This document shows positions 32,799-42,341 of a stretch of DNA of 64,000 nt, piece after piece; positions within the stretch are counted from its first letter, which is position 1; every line of letters begins with the position of its first letter. This stretch comes from JAAZCI01 sp046462535. Lineage in GTDB: Bacteria > Pseudomonadota > Gammaproteobacteria > Cardiobacteriales > Wohlfahrtiimonadaceae. The notes beneath the pieces were generated by a model. The model had not been told where the DNA came from, did no database searches, and worked only from the letters and a program-made list of their open reading frames with translations. The DNA is taken from positions 1 through 64,000 of the forward strand of contig JBKGVF010000022.1 of NCBI GenBank assembly GCA_046462535.1, in the 5' to 3' direction. The position numbers and the translations under genes are program-made.

Positions 32799-35045
32799 AT
32801 GAGAGCCGATGAGCAGATACATGAGCACTCTGATCACTGCACCCATGATCATGGGGTAGATGAGGTGGCATTAACTGGAAATGATGCCTGCTCCCTCCAT
32901 GATCATGAGGGGGATGCAGCGCGCTTAGCATCATTATCGATTCCAAAGGATTATCAAAAGAGCACTCTAATTATTCCTGAGATGGATTGCCCTATGGAAG
33001 GGGCTATGTTGCGGGAGTTGATTGAGCCGATGGAGGGGGTAGATGATCTCTACTTCAACTATTTAAAGCGTGAATGTCACATTGTACATAAAGGGGATGT
33101 AAGCCGATTTTTAGCGCCGATCGCTGAATTAGGTATGACACCTCGATTAGCGGGCGAGAGTGTAGAGGAGGCGCCAAAAGGGTGGTTTGCGCGCTATCAG
33201 ACGGCTCGACTAATTATCTCTGGGGTTGCAGCTGCATTAGCAGAACTTTTTCATTTTACGATGGCCGATGGGGGGAGCAAGTTACTGGTTACCGGATTGT
33301 TCGCTGCCCTCTCGATTGCTCTAGTAGGATTAGATACCTATAAGAAGGGGTGGATTGCTCTTAAGAATCGAACCTTAAATATTAATGCATTAATGAGTGT
33401 TGCCGTTACTGGTGCCCTACTTTTAGGGATCTTTCCCGAAGCGGCAATGGTGATGTTTCTCTTCACCCTCTCTGAGGTGATTGAGGCAAAGTCATTAAGT
33501 CGTGCACAAAATGCCATTGAGGATCTGCTTACCTTAACACCGGATGAGGCGACGGTTATAGAGGGTGATGAGGTGAAACTTATGGCAACCGAATCGATTC
33601 CGGTAGGGGCGATGATTCGTATCCAGCCAGGGGGGCGAATTCCACTTGATGGGGTGATTACATCAGGGATGAGCAGTTTAGATGAGTCGCCAATTACCGG
33701 AGAGTCTCTTCCTGTGGATAAGTCTGTGGGTGACTCTGTGTATGCAGGGAGTATAAATCAGCAGGGGTTATTAGAATACCGCACCACAACAGATGCCTCT
33801 GGCTCAACATTAGCAAAAATTATCAACACCATTGAGGAGGCGCAAGGTAAGCGAGCGCCAGTAGAGCGTTTTATCGATCGCTTTGCAGCCCTCTATACCC
33901 CGATTGTCTTTATGGTGGCGATTGCAATTGCACTCTTCTCACCGTGGGTTTTTAAGATTAGCTGGTTTGATGCGATCTATAATGCTTTAGTCGTGTTGAT
34001 TATCGCATGCCCCTGTGCATTAGTGATCTCCACACCGGTTTCAATTGTGAGTGCGCTCACTGCTTTTGCCCGTCATGGAATATTGGTTAAGGGGGGGGAA
34101 TATCTTGAAATTGGAAGTGAGCTTAAAAATCTTGCCTTTGATAAAACGGGCACAATTACGAAAGGTTCACCCCAACTAGTGGCGACAGAGCTCCTTGATC
34201 CTGAAGCGTTGGCGATTGGGATGAGTTTAGCTTACTACTCTGATCACCCTGTCTCACGGGCCATTGTGGCAGATTATCAGGGGGAGCGTTACCCTTTAAC
34301 GGCCTTTAAAGCGCTACTTGGTGAGGGGGTGGTCGCTCATTATGAGGGTGAAGAGTATGCCTTAGGAAAGCGTACACTCTTTGAGCGTTACGGGTTGATT
34401 GATGATGCTGTAGCGGCAGCTTTAGCTGCAGATGAGAGGCGTGGACATACCGTTAGCCTCTTTGGATCAAAGAGAGCGCTCCTTGGCTACTTTGTTGTGG
34501 CAGATCAGGTAAAGCCACATAGTAAAGAGGCGATTACAGCCCTCAATCAGCAGGGAATCCATACGGTATTACTCTCAGGGGATAATCAGCGAGCCGTTGA
34601 TCATATCGCCCAAGAGGTAGGTATTTTAGAGGCTGACGGAGGATTGCTTCCAGAAGAGAAGGTGCGTGAGATTGAGCGCCTTAAAGCGAAGGGTAAAAGT
34701 GGCATGATCGGGGATGGGATCAATGATGCTCCTGCGCTTGCACTTGCTGATATCGGCTTTGCAATGGGGGTGATGGGCACTGATGTGGCGATTGAGACGG
34801 CTAATGTTGCGCTGATGGATGATGATCTTCGGAAGCTTCCTTTCTTCATTGAGGGGACCCGAAAGACGATGGCGATTGTACGGCAGAATATCGCTTTTGC
34901 TTTAGGGGTGAAGGGGCTCTTCTTCCTTTTAGTGCTGCTAAATATGGGATCGATGTGGATGGCCGTCTTTGCCGATGTGGGAACCAGCTTATTGGTGGTG
35001 CTCAATGGATTGCGTCTACTTCGTATGAAGCCAAAGCGGCGATAA
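32799..35045 (+). CDS. cadA: Zn/Cd/Pb-exporting P1B-type ATPase
   Basis: Inner-membrane soft-metal exporter of 748 residues. The N-terminus is His/Asp/Cys-rich (HEHSDHCTHDHG, then SLHDHEGD), followed by a HMA-like domain whose loop is EMDCPMEGA: the second cysteine of the usual CxxC is missing. CPC is at 404-406 (ACPCALVIS), DKTGT at 448-452, SDHPVS follows, and GDGINDAPAL closes the catalytic core. The text around the CPC and the CadR-type regulator point to Zn/Cd/Pb. ATG follows AGGAGAAG. It is expressed from the metal-induced promoter upstream and ends at a strong terminator. Confidence 0.92.
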   Translation: MRADEQIHEHSDHCTHDHGVDEVALTGNDACSLHDHEGDAARLASLSIPKDYQKSTLIIPEMDCPMEGAMLRELIEPMEGVDDLYFNYLKRECHIVHKGDVSRFLAPIAELGMTPRLAGESVEEAPKGWFARYQTARLIISGVAAALAELFHFTMADGGSKLLVTGLFAALSIALVGLDTYKKGWIALKNRTLNINALMSVAVTGALLLGIFPEAAMVMFLFTLSEVIEAKSLSRAQNAIEDLLTLTPDEATVIEGDEVKLMATESIPVGAMIRIQPGGRIPLDGVITSGMSSLDESPITGESLPVDKSVGDSVYAGSINQQGLLEYRTTTDASGSTLAKIINTIEEAQGKRAPVERFIDRFAALYTPIVFMVAIAIALFSPWVFKISWFDAIYNALVVLIIACPCALVISTPVSIVSALTAFARHGILVKGGEYLEIGSELKNLAFDKTGTITKGSPQLVATELLDPEALAIGMSLAYYSDHPVSRAIVADYQGERYPLTAFKALLGEGVVAHYEGEEYALGKRTLFERYGLIDDAVAAALAADERRGHTVSLFGSKRALLGYFVVADQVKPHSKEAITALNQQGIHTVLLSGDNQRAVDHIAQEVGILEADGGLLPEEKVREIERLKAKGKSGMIGDGINDAPALALADIGFAMGVMGTDVAIETANVALMDDDLRKLPFFIEGTRKTMAIVRQNIAFALGVKGLFFLLVLLNMGSMWMAVFADVGTSLLVVLNGLRLLRMKPKRR

Positions 35046-35067
35046 GTAGAGAATCTATAATAAAGAG

Positions 35068-35106
35068 AACGCCCTTAACCTTAATAGATGGTTAAGGGCG
35101 TTTTTT
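35068..35106. terminator. Strong intrinsic terminator after cadA
   Basis: A 13-base stem, AACGCCCTTAACC with GGTTAAGGGCGTT, closes nine bases and runs into six Ts. It also faces the convergent gltS gene. Confidence 0.85.
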
Positions 35107-35117
35107 ATCGTCTTTTG

Positions 35118-36347
35118 TTAGTAGAGGGGGAGTGCTAAGAAGAGATTGATCACTAGAGCATTAGCAATATCGATAAAGAAGGCACCCACCATAGGAACGA
35201 TTAAGAAAGCCATTCGAGAGGGGCCAAAGCGACTTGTAACCGCTTGCATATTGGCAACCGCAGTGGGGGTTGCTCCGAGTCCAAAACCACAATGCCCTGC
35301 CGCTAAGACGGCGGCATCATGATTGCGCCCCATCACAGGATAGGTAATAAAGAGAGCATAGAGTGCCATTGCAGCGGTTTGTGCTAAGAGAATAACAAAC
35401 ATTGGAAGAGCTAAGGAGGCAAGTTCCCAAAGCTTTAAGCTCATTAATGCCATCGCTAAAAAGAGGGAGAGTGAGACATTCCCAAGGAGGGTTACGGTAC
35501 TGCTTGAGAGATTCACCTTAGGGGTGAAGTGGAGTGTATTATTGATGATTGCCCCCACAAAGAGGATAAAGACAAAGGGGGGGATTGTTAAGGAGCGCTC
35601 CTCATTGATGGGGATTTGTCCAAAATGCTCCGCAAGAGAGGAGCCTATAAAGAGCGCAAGGGCGATCAATCCGATGGTCTCTAATAGGGTGACTGCTGTA
35701 AGTTGGGGGACAGTAGGTTCCCGCTCAGCTGTGACATCCACCTCCTCAATAGGAGCATGGGTCGTCAGAGGGCGCTCTTTTTGGTGGCGAAGAAGCAGTT
35801 GGGCAACAGGTCCCCCAATTAGCCCACCGAGAACGAGTCCGAAGGTAGCACTGGCCATAGCGACTTCTGTGGCATTTGTTAACCCATATTCACGACTAAA
35901 GACCTCTGCCCAAGCCCCTCCAGTGCTATGTCCGCCAGAGAGGGTAATTGAGCTTGAGAGTAATCCTAACAGTGGGTCGAGACCAATCAATTTAGCAAGG
36001 GTAATACCAATACTATTTTGTACGATTAATAGGCCGGTCACCACAAAGAGAAAGATCACCAAAGGCTTACCCCCTGCACGAAGACTGGCAATATTGGCAT
36101 TGAGCCCTATTGTGGCAAAGAAGCTAAGCATCAATGCCTCTTTTAATCCCTCATTGAAGCTAAACTCGGCGCCATATAGGGATTTGATAAGCAGCAATAA
36201 GGTGGCAACAACCAATCCTCCAATGACAGGGCTAGGGATGGTAAAGCGATGAAGAAAGGGGGCTTTCCTGCTTAAGGTATGCCCAATCAAGAGGGTAATG
36301 CTCGCAGAGACTAATGTGCCGTAAGCACCGATCGTTATTGGCTCCAT
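35118..36347 (-). CDS. gltS: Sodium/glutamate symporter GltS
   Basis: Inner-membrane Na+:glutamate carrier of 409 residues, near the family's usual 401. The two inverted-topology halves each contain the re-entrant signature: SITLSGGHSTGGAWAE in the first and AAGHCGFGLGATPTAVANM in the second. It supplies glutamate, consistent with the amino-acid emphasis of the window. Single gene; no regulator adjoins. Confidence 0.93.
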   Translation of the reverse strand: MEPITIGAYGTLVSASITLLIGHTLSRKAPFLHRFTIPSPVIGGLVVATLLLLIKSLYGAEFSFNEGLKEALMLSFFATIGLNANIASLRAGGKPLVIFLFVVTGLLIVQNSIGITLAKLIGLDPLLGLLSSSITLSGGHSTGGAWAEVFSREYGLTNATEVAMASATFGLVLGGLIGGPVAQLLLRHQKERPLTTHAPIEEVDVTAEREPTVPQLTAVTLLETIGLIALALFIGSSLAEHFGQIPINEERSLTIPPFVFILFVGAIINNTLHFTPKVNLSSSTVTLLGNVSLSLFLAMALMSLKLWELASLALPMFVILLAQTAAMALYALFITYPVMGRNHDAAVLAAGHCGFGLGATPTAVANMQAVTSRFGPSRMAFLIVPMVGAFFIDIANALVINLFLALPLY

Positions 36348-36509
36348 ATCGATTGAATTCCTTCTATAACATTCAATGAATCATAGTAATCATAGTAATG
36401 AGTGATTAAAACACTCCATTTTAGCATTAAATGGCGCCCCCCTTTTATGGGGTGAATAAAGCCTGTTATACTCGAACTACTCTTCATTAAGTAAAAGGAT
36501 CAATAAGAC

Positions 36510-37145
36510 ATGAGATGTTTAGATAGAATTAAGGGTTGGATAGGGCTCTCTCTACTATTTCTCCCACTATTAGCTGGCGCAGATGAGGCTTTTATCACCC
36601 AATATTTTAAAGGATTTGATGCTTTAGAAGCGGAGTTTACGCAGGTGATCACCAATAAGCGGCAAGAGGAGCGTTCAAGTGGAGATCTCTACCTTCAGAA
36701 GCGCTCAATGCATCAATTAAACCCTAAGTTCTTTTTTGATTATCAAGCACCATTTCCTCAGCAGCTCATCAGTAATGGTAAACAGATGTGGGATTATGAT
36801 GTGGATCTAATGCAGGTGGTTATCCGCTCAACTGAGACCCTTGCCGATAATCCACTCTTAGTGATTCTTCTTGGAGAGGAGGAGCTAACCGACTTCTTTA
36901 CCATCAAGGTGCGTAAAGATCGCCGCCATTATGAGTTAATCCCTAAAGAGCGTGGAGAGGGCATCACCCTTGATAAGGTAGCGGTCTATTTTGAGGGGGG
37001 TGTTTTAAAGGGGTTTACTGCTATTGAGAGCAGTGGGCAGCAGATTGAATTACATCTGACCAATATTAAACAGAATCCTATCTTCGATAGTAAAATTTTT
37101 GAGTTTGTCCTCCCTAAAGGGGTGGATCTAATTGATGAGCGATAA
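36510..37145 (+). CDS. lolA: Outer-membrane lipoprotein carrier protein LolA
   Basis: Periplasmic chaperone of 211 residues that moves lipoproteins from LolCDE to LolB. A signal peptide spans about 1-23 (LSLLFLPLLAGA). The mature part shows ALEAEFTQ, GDLYLQKRS, NPKFFFDYQAPFPQQLISNGKQ and the C-terminal GFTAIESSGQQIELHLTNIKQN, all typical. rarA follows after nine bases, the conserved lolA-rarA arrangement of gammaproteobacteria. Confidence 0.9.
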   Translation: MRCLDRIKGWIGLSLLFLPLLAGADEAFITQYFKGFDALEAEFTQVITNKRQEERSSGDLYLQKRSMHQLNPKFFFDYQAPFPQQLISNGKQMWDYDVDLMQVVIRSTETLADNPLLVILLGEEELTDFFTIKVRKDRRHYELIPKERGEGITLDKVAVYFEGGVLKGFTAIESSGQQIELHLTNIKQNPIFDSKIFEFVLPKGVDLIDER

Positions 37146-37154
37146 TAGTTATCT

Positions 37155-38486
37155 ATGAGTAATAATGATCTTTTTGCCGATTTAGCAGAGGAGAGTGCGA
37201 AAAAGTTTGCTCCTCTAGCCGATCGTCTTCGCCCTAAATCGCTTGATGAGATGGTGGGGCAAGAGCATCTATTGGCCGATGATGCTCCATTAGGATTGGC
37301 TTTTAAAAGTGGTGAGCCCCACTCAATGATTCTGTGGGGGCCCCCTGGTGTGGGTAAAACGACCTTAGCGAATCTTGTCGCTGATCAGTTTGATGCTGCT
37401 TTTATTGCACTATCGGCGGTCTTTTCAGGGGTTAAAGAGATTCGAGAAGCGATTGAACAGGCGAAACAGAATCAGCTATTAGGGCGCCGAACAATGCTCT
37501 TTATCGATGAGATTCATCGCTTTAACAAAGGGCAGCAGGATGCGCTTCTTCCCTATGTTGAATCGGGTTTGATCTACTTTATAGGGGCGACAACGGAGAA
37601 CCCCTCTTTTGAGATTAATCGAGCACTCTTATCACGAGCATTTGTCTATCGTCTTGAGCCGCTCTCCGATGAGGCGCTACTCCGTTTAACGGAGCGAGCA
37701 TTGACGGAGCAATATCCTGAGCTGAGTATTGATGAGGATGCACATCAACAGCTCGTGCAATTTGCTGGGGGGGATGGACGCCGCTCCCTCAATCTTTTAG
37801 AGCAAGTTGTCCGTACAGCGACTGCTGAAGGGGAGCAGAAGATCAGTAAAGAGCGAGTAACACAGGCTTTATCGACACAGCCAAAGCAGTTTGATAAGGG
37901 GGGGGATTACTTTTACGATCAGATTTCAGCAATGCATAAGTCGATTCGAGGCTCTAATCCTGACGGTGCGCTCTATTGGTTCACTTTAATGTTGGAAAGT
38001 GGTGCAGATCCCCGTTATTTAGGGCGACGAATTTTAATGATTGCGTGGGAAGATATTGGAATTGCTGATCCTCGTGGGATTCAGATTGCAACCGATGCTT
38101 TAACAACATATGAGCGCTTAGGATCCCCTGAGGGTGATCTTGCGTTAGCTGAAGCGGTGATCTATCTCTCTGTTGCAGCAAAATCAAATGCGGCATATAT
38201 GGCCTTTAAGCGGGCACGAGCCTTTGTACGGAATGACCAGACCCGACCTGTTCCACTCCATTTACGGAATGCGCCAACAGAGTTAATGCGAGAGATGGGG
38301 CATGGTGAGGGGTATCGTTATGCCCATGATGAGCCCAACGCCTATGCAGCAGGAGAGCAGTATCTCCCCGATGGGCTTGAGGAGCAAAATTGGTATCAAC
38401 CCACACCAAGAGGGCTTGAGGGGCAAATTAGTAAGAAGCTTGCCTATCTAAAAGAGCTCGATCGACGGGCACGCAATCGTAAGTAA
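37155..38486 (+). CDS. rarA: Replication-associated recombination protein RarA (MgsA)
   Basis: AAA+ ATPase of 443 residues acting at stalled replication forks, related to clamp loaders. LADRLRPKSLDEMVGQEHLL opens the domain, Walker A is GPPGVGKT, Walker B FIDEIHRFNKGQQD, sensor 1 GATTENPSFE, and the C-terminal tetramerisation part contains GSNPDGALYWFTLMLESGADP. It is co-transcribed with lolA. serS, often next, is absent; a terminator and convergent gltX follow. Confidence 0.93.
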   Translation: MSNNDLFADLAEESAKKFAPLADRLRPKSLDEMVGQEHLLADDAPLGLAFKSGEPHSMILWGPPGVGKTTLANLVADQFDAAFIALSAVFSGVKEIREAIEQAKQNQLLGRRTMLFIDEIHRFNKGQQDALLPYVESGLIYFIGATTENPSFEINRALLSRAFVYRLEPLSDEALLRLTERALTEQYPELSIDEDAHQQLVQFAGGDGRRSLNLLEQVVRTATAEGEQKISKERVTQALSTQPKQFDKGGDYFYDQISAMHKSIRGSNPDGALYWFTLMLESGADPRYLGRRILMIAWEDIGIADPRGIQIATDALTTYERLGSPEGDLALAEAVIYLSVAAKSNAAYMAFKRARAFVRNDQTRPVPLHLRNAPTELMREMGHGEGYRYAHDEPNAYAAGEQYLPDGLEEQNWYQPTPRGLEGQISKKLAYLKELDRRARNRK

Positions 38487-38499
38487 TTGATAGATAAAA

Positions 38500-38533
38500 A
38501 GAGAGCGCTCCTCTTAACTTCGGAGCGCTCTCT
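38500..38533. terminator. Bidirectional terminator between rarA and gltX
   Basis: A perfect 12-base stem, AGAGAGCGCTCC with GGAGCGCTCTCT, around ten bases. On the minus strand it is followed by TTTTTATC. Confidence 0.8.
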
Positions 38534-38557
38534 GATAAGAGGCAATTATTGGGGCTA

Positions 38558-39967
38558 CTACGCCGTAATTAAGGCGATGGCAGCTTCAAGGCGCTGAAGA
38601 GTCTTCTCTCTTCCTACAAGGTAGAGAGTTTCATCTAAATTAGGGGAGCTTGTTCGTCCCACAATAGCGGTACGTAGAGGCATGCCAACTTTCCCCATAC
38701 CGACATCAAGAGCTGCCATTGTCTCTTTGATGACACCATCGAGCGCTTCATTCTCCCAAGCAGTAAGGGCAGAGAGTCGGGTATGGAGCTCTTTCAACAC
38801 TGGGAGTGATGTGGTAGTTAAGTTTCGCTCTTTCGCCTTCTCATCAAAGATTACCTCATCGAGGAAGAGGTATTGAACCTGCTCAGCTAGCTCCACAAGT
38901 GTGTGGGCTCGTTGAACATGGGCGGTAACAATTTGAGCTAATCGCTCATCGGCTTTTATATCAACTCCGAGCTTTGCTAAGAAGGGAGTGAGGAGCTCAG
39001 CAAGTTTAAGAGGATCACTATTGATCATATAGTGCTGATTGAGCCAACGTAATTTTGAGGTGTTAAAAGCGCTCGCTGATTTGCTCACCTTAGTAATATC
39101 AAAGAGCTTAATCATCTCATCTAGGGTAAAGATCTCCTGATCACCATGGGCCCAGCCGAGACGTACTAGATAGTTAATTACTGCCTCAGGTAGATACCCC
39201 TGCTCATAATACTCCATCACCCCTACTGCACCGTGCCGCTTAGAGAGTTTCTGTCCATCATCCCCTAAGATCATCGATAGATGGGCAAATTGGGGGAGCT
39301 CCGCTCCGAGTGCTTTAAAGATATTCACTTGTCGATAGGTATTATTAATATGGTCATCACCTCGGATAATATGGGTAATACCCATATCAATATCATCAAC
39401 GACAACACAGAAGTTATAGGTGGGTGAGCCATCGGGGCGAGCAATAATAAGATCATCGAGTTCGCCATTATCGACACTCAATGTGCCATGGATCATATCG
39501 GTAAAGGCGGTACGCCCTACTAATGGGTTTTTAAAGCGAACGACCGGCTTTACCCCTTCCGGGATCTCAGGCAATGTTTTGCCAGGCTCTGGACGCCACT
39601 TGCCATTGTAACGAGGTTTCTCTCTCTTCGCTTCTGCAGCAGCACGCATCTCATCGAGCTCTTCTGGTGAGCAGTAACAGTAGTACGCATGCCCACTCTC
39701 AAGGAGCTGTTCAATCATCTCTTTATAGCGATCGAAGCGTTTTGTTTGAAAGTAGGGGCCCTCATCATACTTAAAACCAAGCCACTCAAGACTCTCCATG
39801 ATGGCTTCCACCGCTTCGGGTGTGGAGCGTTCAAGATCGGTATCTTCAATACGTAAGACTGTGCTACCCCCATGGTGACGAGCAAAGAGATGGGAGAAGA
39901 GCGCAGTGCGAGCGCCACCAATATGGAGATATCCAGTTGGAGAGGGTGCAAAACGAGTTTTTATCAT
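38558..39967 (-). CDS. gltX: Glutamyl-tRNA synthetase
   Basis: Class I aminoacyl-tRNA synthetase of 469 residues, the normal length. The HIGH motif appears as HIGG in RFAPSPTGYLHIGGARTAL, and the KMSKS loop as KLSKRHG in DDGQKLSKRHGAVGV. The CxC-x-C zinc-like region (YCYCSPEEL) is present. The helical anticodon-binding domain fills the last 170 residues. It charges tRNA-Glu. It is read in the same direction as lemA but is separated by a large inverted repeat. Confidence 0.95.
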   Translation of the reverse strand: MIKTRFAPSPTGYLHIGGARTALFSHLFARHHGGSTVLRIEDTDLERSTPEAVEAIMESLEWLGFKYDEGPYFQTKRFDRYKEMIEQLLESGHAYYCYCSPEELDEMRAAAEAKREKPRYNGKWRPEPGKTLPEIPEGVKPVVRFKNPLVGRTAFTDMIHGTLSVDNGELDDLIIARPDGSPTYNFCVVVDDIDMGITHIIRGDDHINNTYRQVNIFKALGAELPQFAHLSMILGDDGQKLSKRHGAVGVMEYYEQGYLPEAVINYLVRLGWAHGDQEIFTLDEMIKLFDITKVSKSASAFNTSKLRWLNQHYMINSDPLKLAELLTPFLAKLGVDIKADERLAQIVTAHVQRAHTLVELAEQVQYLFLDEVIFDEKAKERNLTTTSLPVLKELHTRLSALTAWENEALDGVIKETMAALDVGMGKVGMPLRTAIVGRTSSPNLDETLYLVGREKTLQRLEAAIALITA

Positions 39968-40000
39968 GAGTTCTATCTATCAATGTTGAAGTGAATAGGA

Positions 40001-40048
40001 AGTGGCATTACAGTTCACCGTACGGTGATGTCGAACTGTAGGGCCACT
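40001..40048. promoter_or_regulatory. 48-bp inverted repeat upstream of gltX
   Basis: AGTGGC/GCCACT (40001-40006, 40043-40048) and ACAGTTC/GAACTGT (40010-40016, 40033-40039) nest around the palindrome ACCGTACGGT (40017-40026). It is located between lemA and gltX. There is no T-tract, so it is more likely a leader structure or operator than a terminator. Confidence 0.5.
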
Positions 40049-40092
40049 CAATTAGGATGCCTCCCGATTAGAGGAGGTCTGCCCCTAACGGG

Positions 40093-40686
40093 TTAAAACT
40101 TTACGTTAGGGCGTGAGCGCTTCACCTCTTCCGCTTTTAGCCAGGGCATCTCAGGGTACTTAAGTAAGTGTGAGATTAGAATATTAGGGAAGAGTGAACG
40201 GTAGTTATTATACTCCTCAATGGAGAAATTGTAATGTTTCCGTAATGTAGCGATACGCTCTTCGGCGCGACTTAACTCAGTAGAGAGTTGCATCATCTGC
40301 TCATTCGCTCGTAACTCTGGATACCCTTCTACGACCGCCATTAGGCGACCTAAGGAGCTATTCAACGCCCCCTCTGCACTGTTAAAGAGCTGATTGAGGG
40401 TTGGGTCGTTAAGGTTCTTTTTAAGGGTATCAAAACTGCCGGCAGCACCATTACGGGCATTAACGACGGCAGTTAGAGTCTCCTGCTCATGTTGCATATA
40501 CCCTTTAGCAACCTCCACTAAGTTAGGGATAAGATCGTAACGGCGAGTCAGCTCGGTATCGATTTGGGCAAAGAGCGTCAGATATTGGTTACGCTTCTTA
40601 ACTAAACCGTTGCGAATGAGAATGGCACCGTAGAGAAGTAGTGCTAGCAGGAGTATGGTGATTAATGTAGGGGAGAGGTATGTCAT
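40093..40686 (-). CDS. lemA: LemA family protein
   Basis: Membrane-anchored protein of 197 residues. One N-terminal helix (about 5-25) is followed by the conserved helical bundle: RYDLIPNLVEVAKGYMQHE, then VVNARN, then NSSLGRLMAVVEGYPELRANEQM, then RAEERIATLRKHYN. The function of LemA proteins is not settled. It is often paired with a TPM-domain gene; here instead tatC lies upstream on the same strand. Confidence 0.88.
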   Translation of the reverse strand: MTYLSPTLITILLLALLLYGAILIRNGLVKKRNQYLTLFAQIDTELTRRYDLIPNLVEVAKGYMQHEQETLTAVVNARNGAAGSFDTLKKNLNDPTLNQLFNSAEGALNSSLGRLMAVVEGYPELRANEQMMQLSTELSRAEERIATLRKHYNFSIEEYNNYRSLFPNILISHLLKYPEMPWLKAEEVKRSRPNVKF

Positions 40687-40760
40687 GGGCTATCCTATAA
40701 AATTTCAGGTCAGTAGATGAGCTATAAGTATACAAGATAAGTGGTGGCTAGGGGTAGCCT

Positions 40761-42203
40761 CTAACTCTCTTCAGCTGTTAGAGGGAGCGGGCGCAGTAGG
40801 AGGAGGGTTGACTCATAGAGGCTTAAAGTGAGTAGTACTAAAACGGTATGGGTAGCAAGATCACCCCCACTGCCATAGATGGGAATAAAACTTAACAGTG
40901 CTAAGAGGATAACCCCCATGCGAATACGGTGGAGCTGCTTTAGGGTGAGGAGGCGATATCCAACTAAGAGGGTTAGGATCCAGGGGAGTGAGAGAATACC
41001 TAATAGCAGGAGCCCATCGAGAGCGATCAATCGGATCACTTCTGTGAGTGGGAGCGCACCATTAGTAGCAAAAGGCCAGATATAGTACTCCTCAATAGGG
41101 GGGAGTAAGTAGTGGTAGAAGAGGGTAGCAATAAGTGGAATAGAGAGTAGCTCAATGAGCAGGAGTCGTTGAAGGTAGCGGTAGCTCTTCTCACTCCATC
41201 CCTTAGTGGGGAGTGCGCGACTATAGTTATAGAGAATCCATGGCAGACTAATGAGCATTGTGATCAGTAGGAGCAGTAGTAAGGGGATCGCCTCTTTCGG
41301 GGGAGGTGTACTGCTGCTTAGGGATGGAAGAAGTAGGGGGGTGATCAGCTGATAGAGATCGGTGATAAAGTATCGCGTCGTCGCGAAGATCGCTGCGATT
41401 CCAAAGAGGGTAAAGGCGGTACGGATTAGGGGATCATTGATCGTAATCCGCTCTTTCCCCTCTATTTTACGGGCAAACCAGAGTCCGACCTCAAAGAGAA
41501 TTAAGACAATCGAGGCAAAGAGAATTTGTGAGATCGCATCGGGAGGGGTGATAATTGCACCAATCACAAAGGCTGCAATAATGATATAGGGGCGTGATGC
41601 GGCGATTCTTTCAGTTGAGATTACCTTCAATACCGCTAGGATGACGACGGCAACTGGCACCTCAAAGGCTACACCAAACGCAAAGAAGATGAGTAGGGTT
41701 AGGGAGATGAGTTGGTTAATATCCTGCTGCAGCGCACTGCCAGGGATCTGCTGGTTAGTTAAAAAGCCAAATGCTAATGGGAGCACAACGTAGTAGGCGA
41801 AGAGAACCCCCAGATAGAAGAGTAGAATGCTCGAGAGGAGAAGGGGAACAGCGACGGAGCGCTCATGTTTATATAGACCCGGGGCAATAAAGCGCCAGAG
41901 CTGATAGAAGGTCCATGGGATTGTAAAGTAGAAGGAGAGCCAAATCACCAATCGGATAGGGGTAAGAAAGTTATCTTGGACTCGAATGGAGATAAGTTGC
42001 GCCCCATCGGGAAGATGGTTGATGAGTGGTTGCGCTACAAAGAGGTAGATCTCCTCACGGAAAAAGAAGAGGCAGGCAAAGATAAGTGCAATGCCTTTAA
42101 TAGCACTTAAAAGGCGGTCACGTAATTCAATAAGGTGATCGAGATATGATTGTGTCGACTCATCCTGCTGCTGTTTATCATGATGTACTGAAGTCTCACT
42201 CAT
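40761..42203 (-). CDS. tatC: TatC twin-arginine translocase subunit with internal duplication
   Basis: The twin-arginine receptor TatC is normally about 250 residues with six helices; this one has 480 and about twelve. Residues 18-250 are a complete TatC: LDHLIELRDR, FTIPWTFYQLWRFIAPGLY, FGVAFEVPV and AIITPPDAISQ. Residues 258-470 realign with the first copy segment by segment: SLPWILYNYSRALP with TIPWTFYQLWRFIAP, LIATLFYHYLLPP with YLGVLFAYYVVLP, and LLLTLSLYESTLLLL with ASIVLILFEVGLWFA. The functional Glu and the TPPD turn are lost in the second copy (LGILSLPWI, YGSGGD). Fused TatC proteins are known from haloarchaea. tatA and tatB are not adjacent. Confidence 0.85.
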   Translation of the reverse strand: MSETSVHHDKQQQDESTQSYLDHLIELRDRLLSAIKGIALIFACLFFFREEIYLFVAQPLINHLPDGAQLISIRVQDNFLTPIRLVIWLSFYFTIPWTFYQLWRFIAPGLYKHERSVAVPLLLSSILLFYLGVLFAYYVVLPLAFGFLTNQQIPGSALQQDINQLISLTLLIFFAFGVAFEVPVAVVILAVLKVISTERIAASRPYIIIAAFVIGAIITPPDAISQILFASIVLILFEVGLWFARKIEGKERITINDPLIRTAFTLFGIAAIFATTRYFITDLYQLITPLLLPSLSSSTPPPKEAIPLLLLLLITMLISLPWILYNYSRALPTKGWSEKSYRYLQRLLLIELLSIPLIATLFYHYLLPPIEEYYIWPFATNGALPLTEVIRLIALDGLLLLGILSLPWILTLLVGYRLLTLKQLHRIRMGVILLALLSFIPIYGSGGDLATHTVLVLLTLSLYESTLLLLRPLPLTAEES

Positions 42204-42341
42204 GGGCTCGGCTACTCCTAACGTAAGGTATTAGTGTGACAGTGGTGCTCTCACTGACGAATTAGATCGGGCTGAATTAATCATTCGATATTGGGTAGAT
42301 ATCATACGGCTCTCTCTATCGATGCTTCTATAACTGATAAG

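Noticed and set aside
35524..36252. 242-residue plus-strand open frame
   Set aside because: Wholly antisense to gltS, low-complexity Ser/Arg/Pro composition typical of the opposite strand of a membrane-protein gene.
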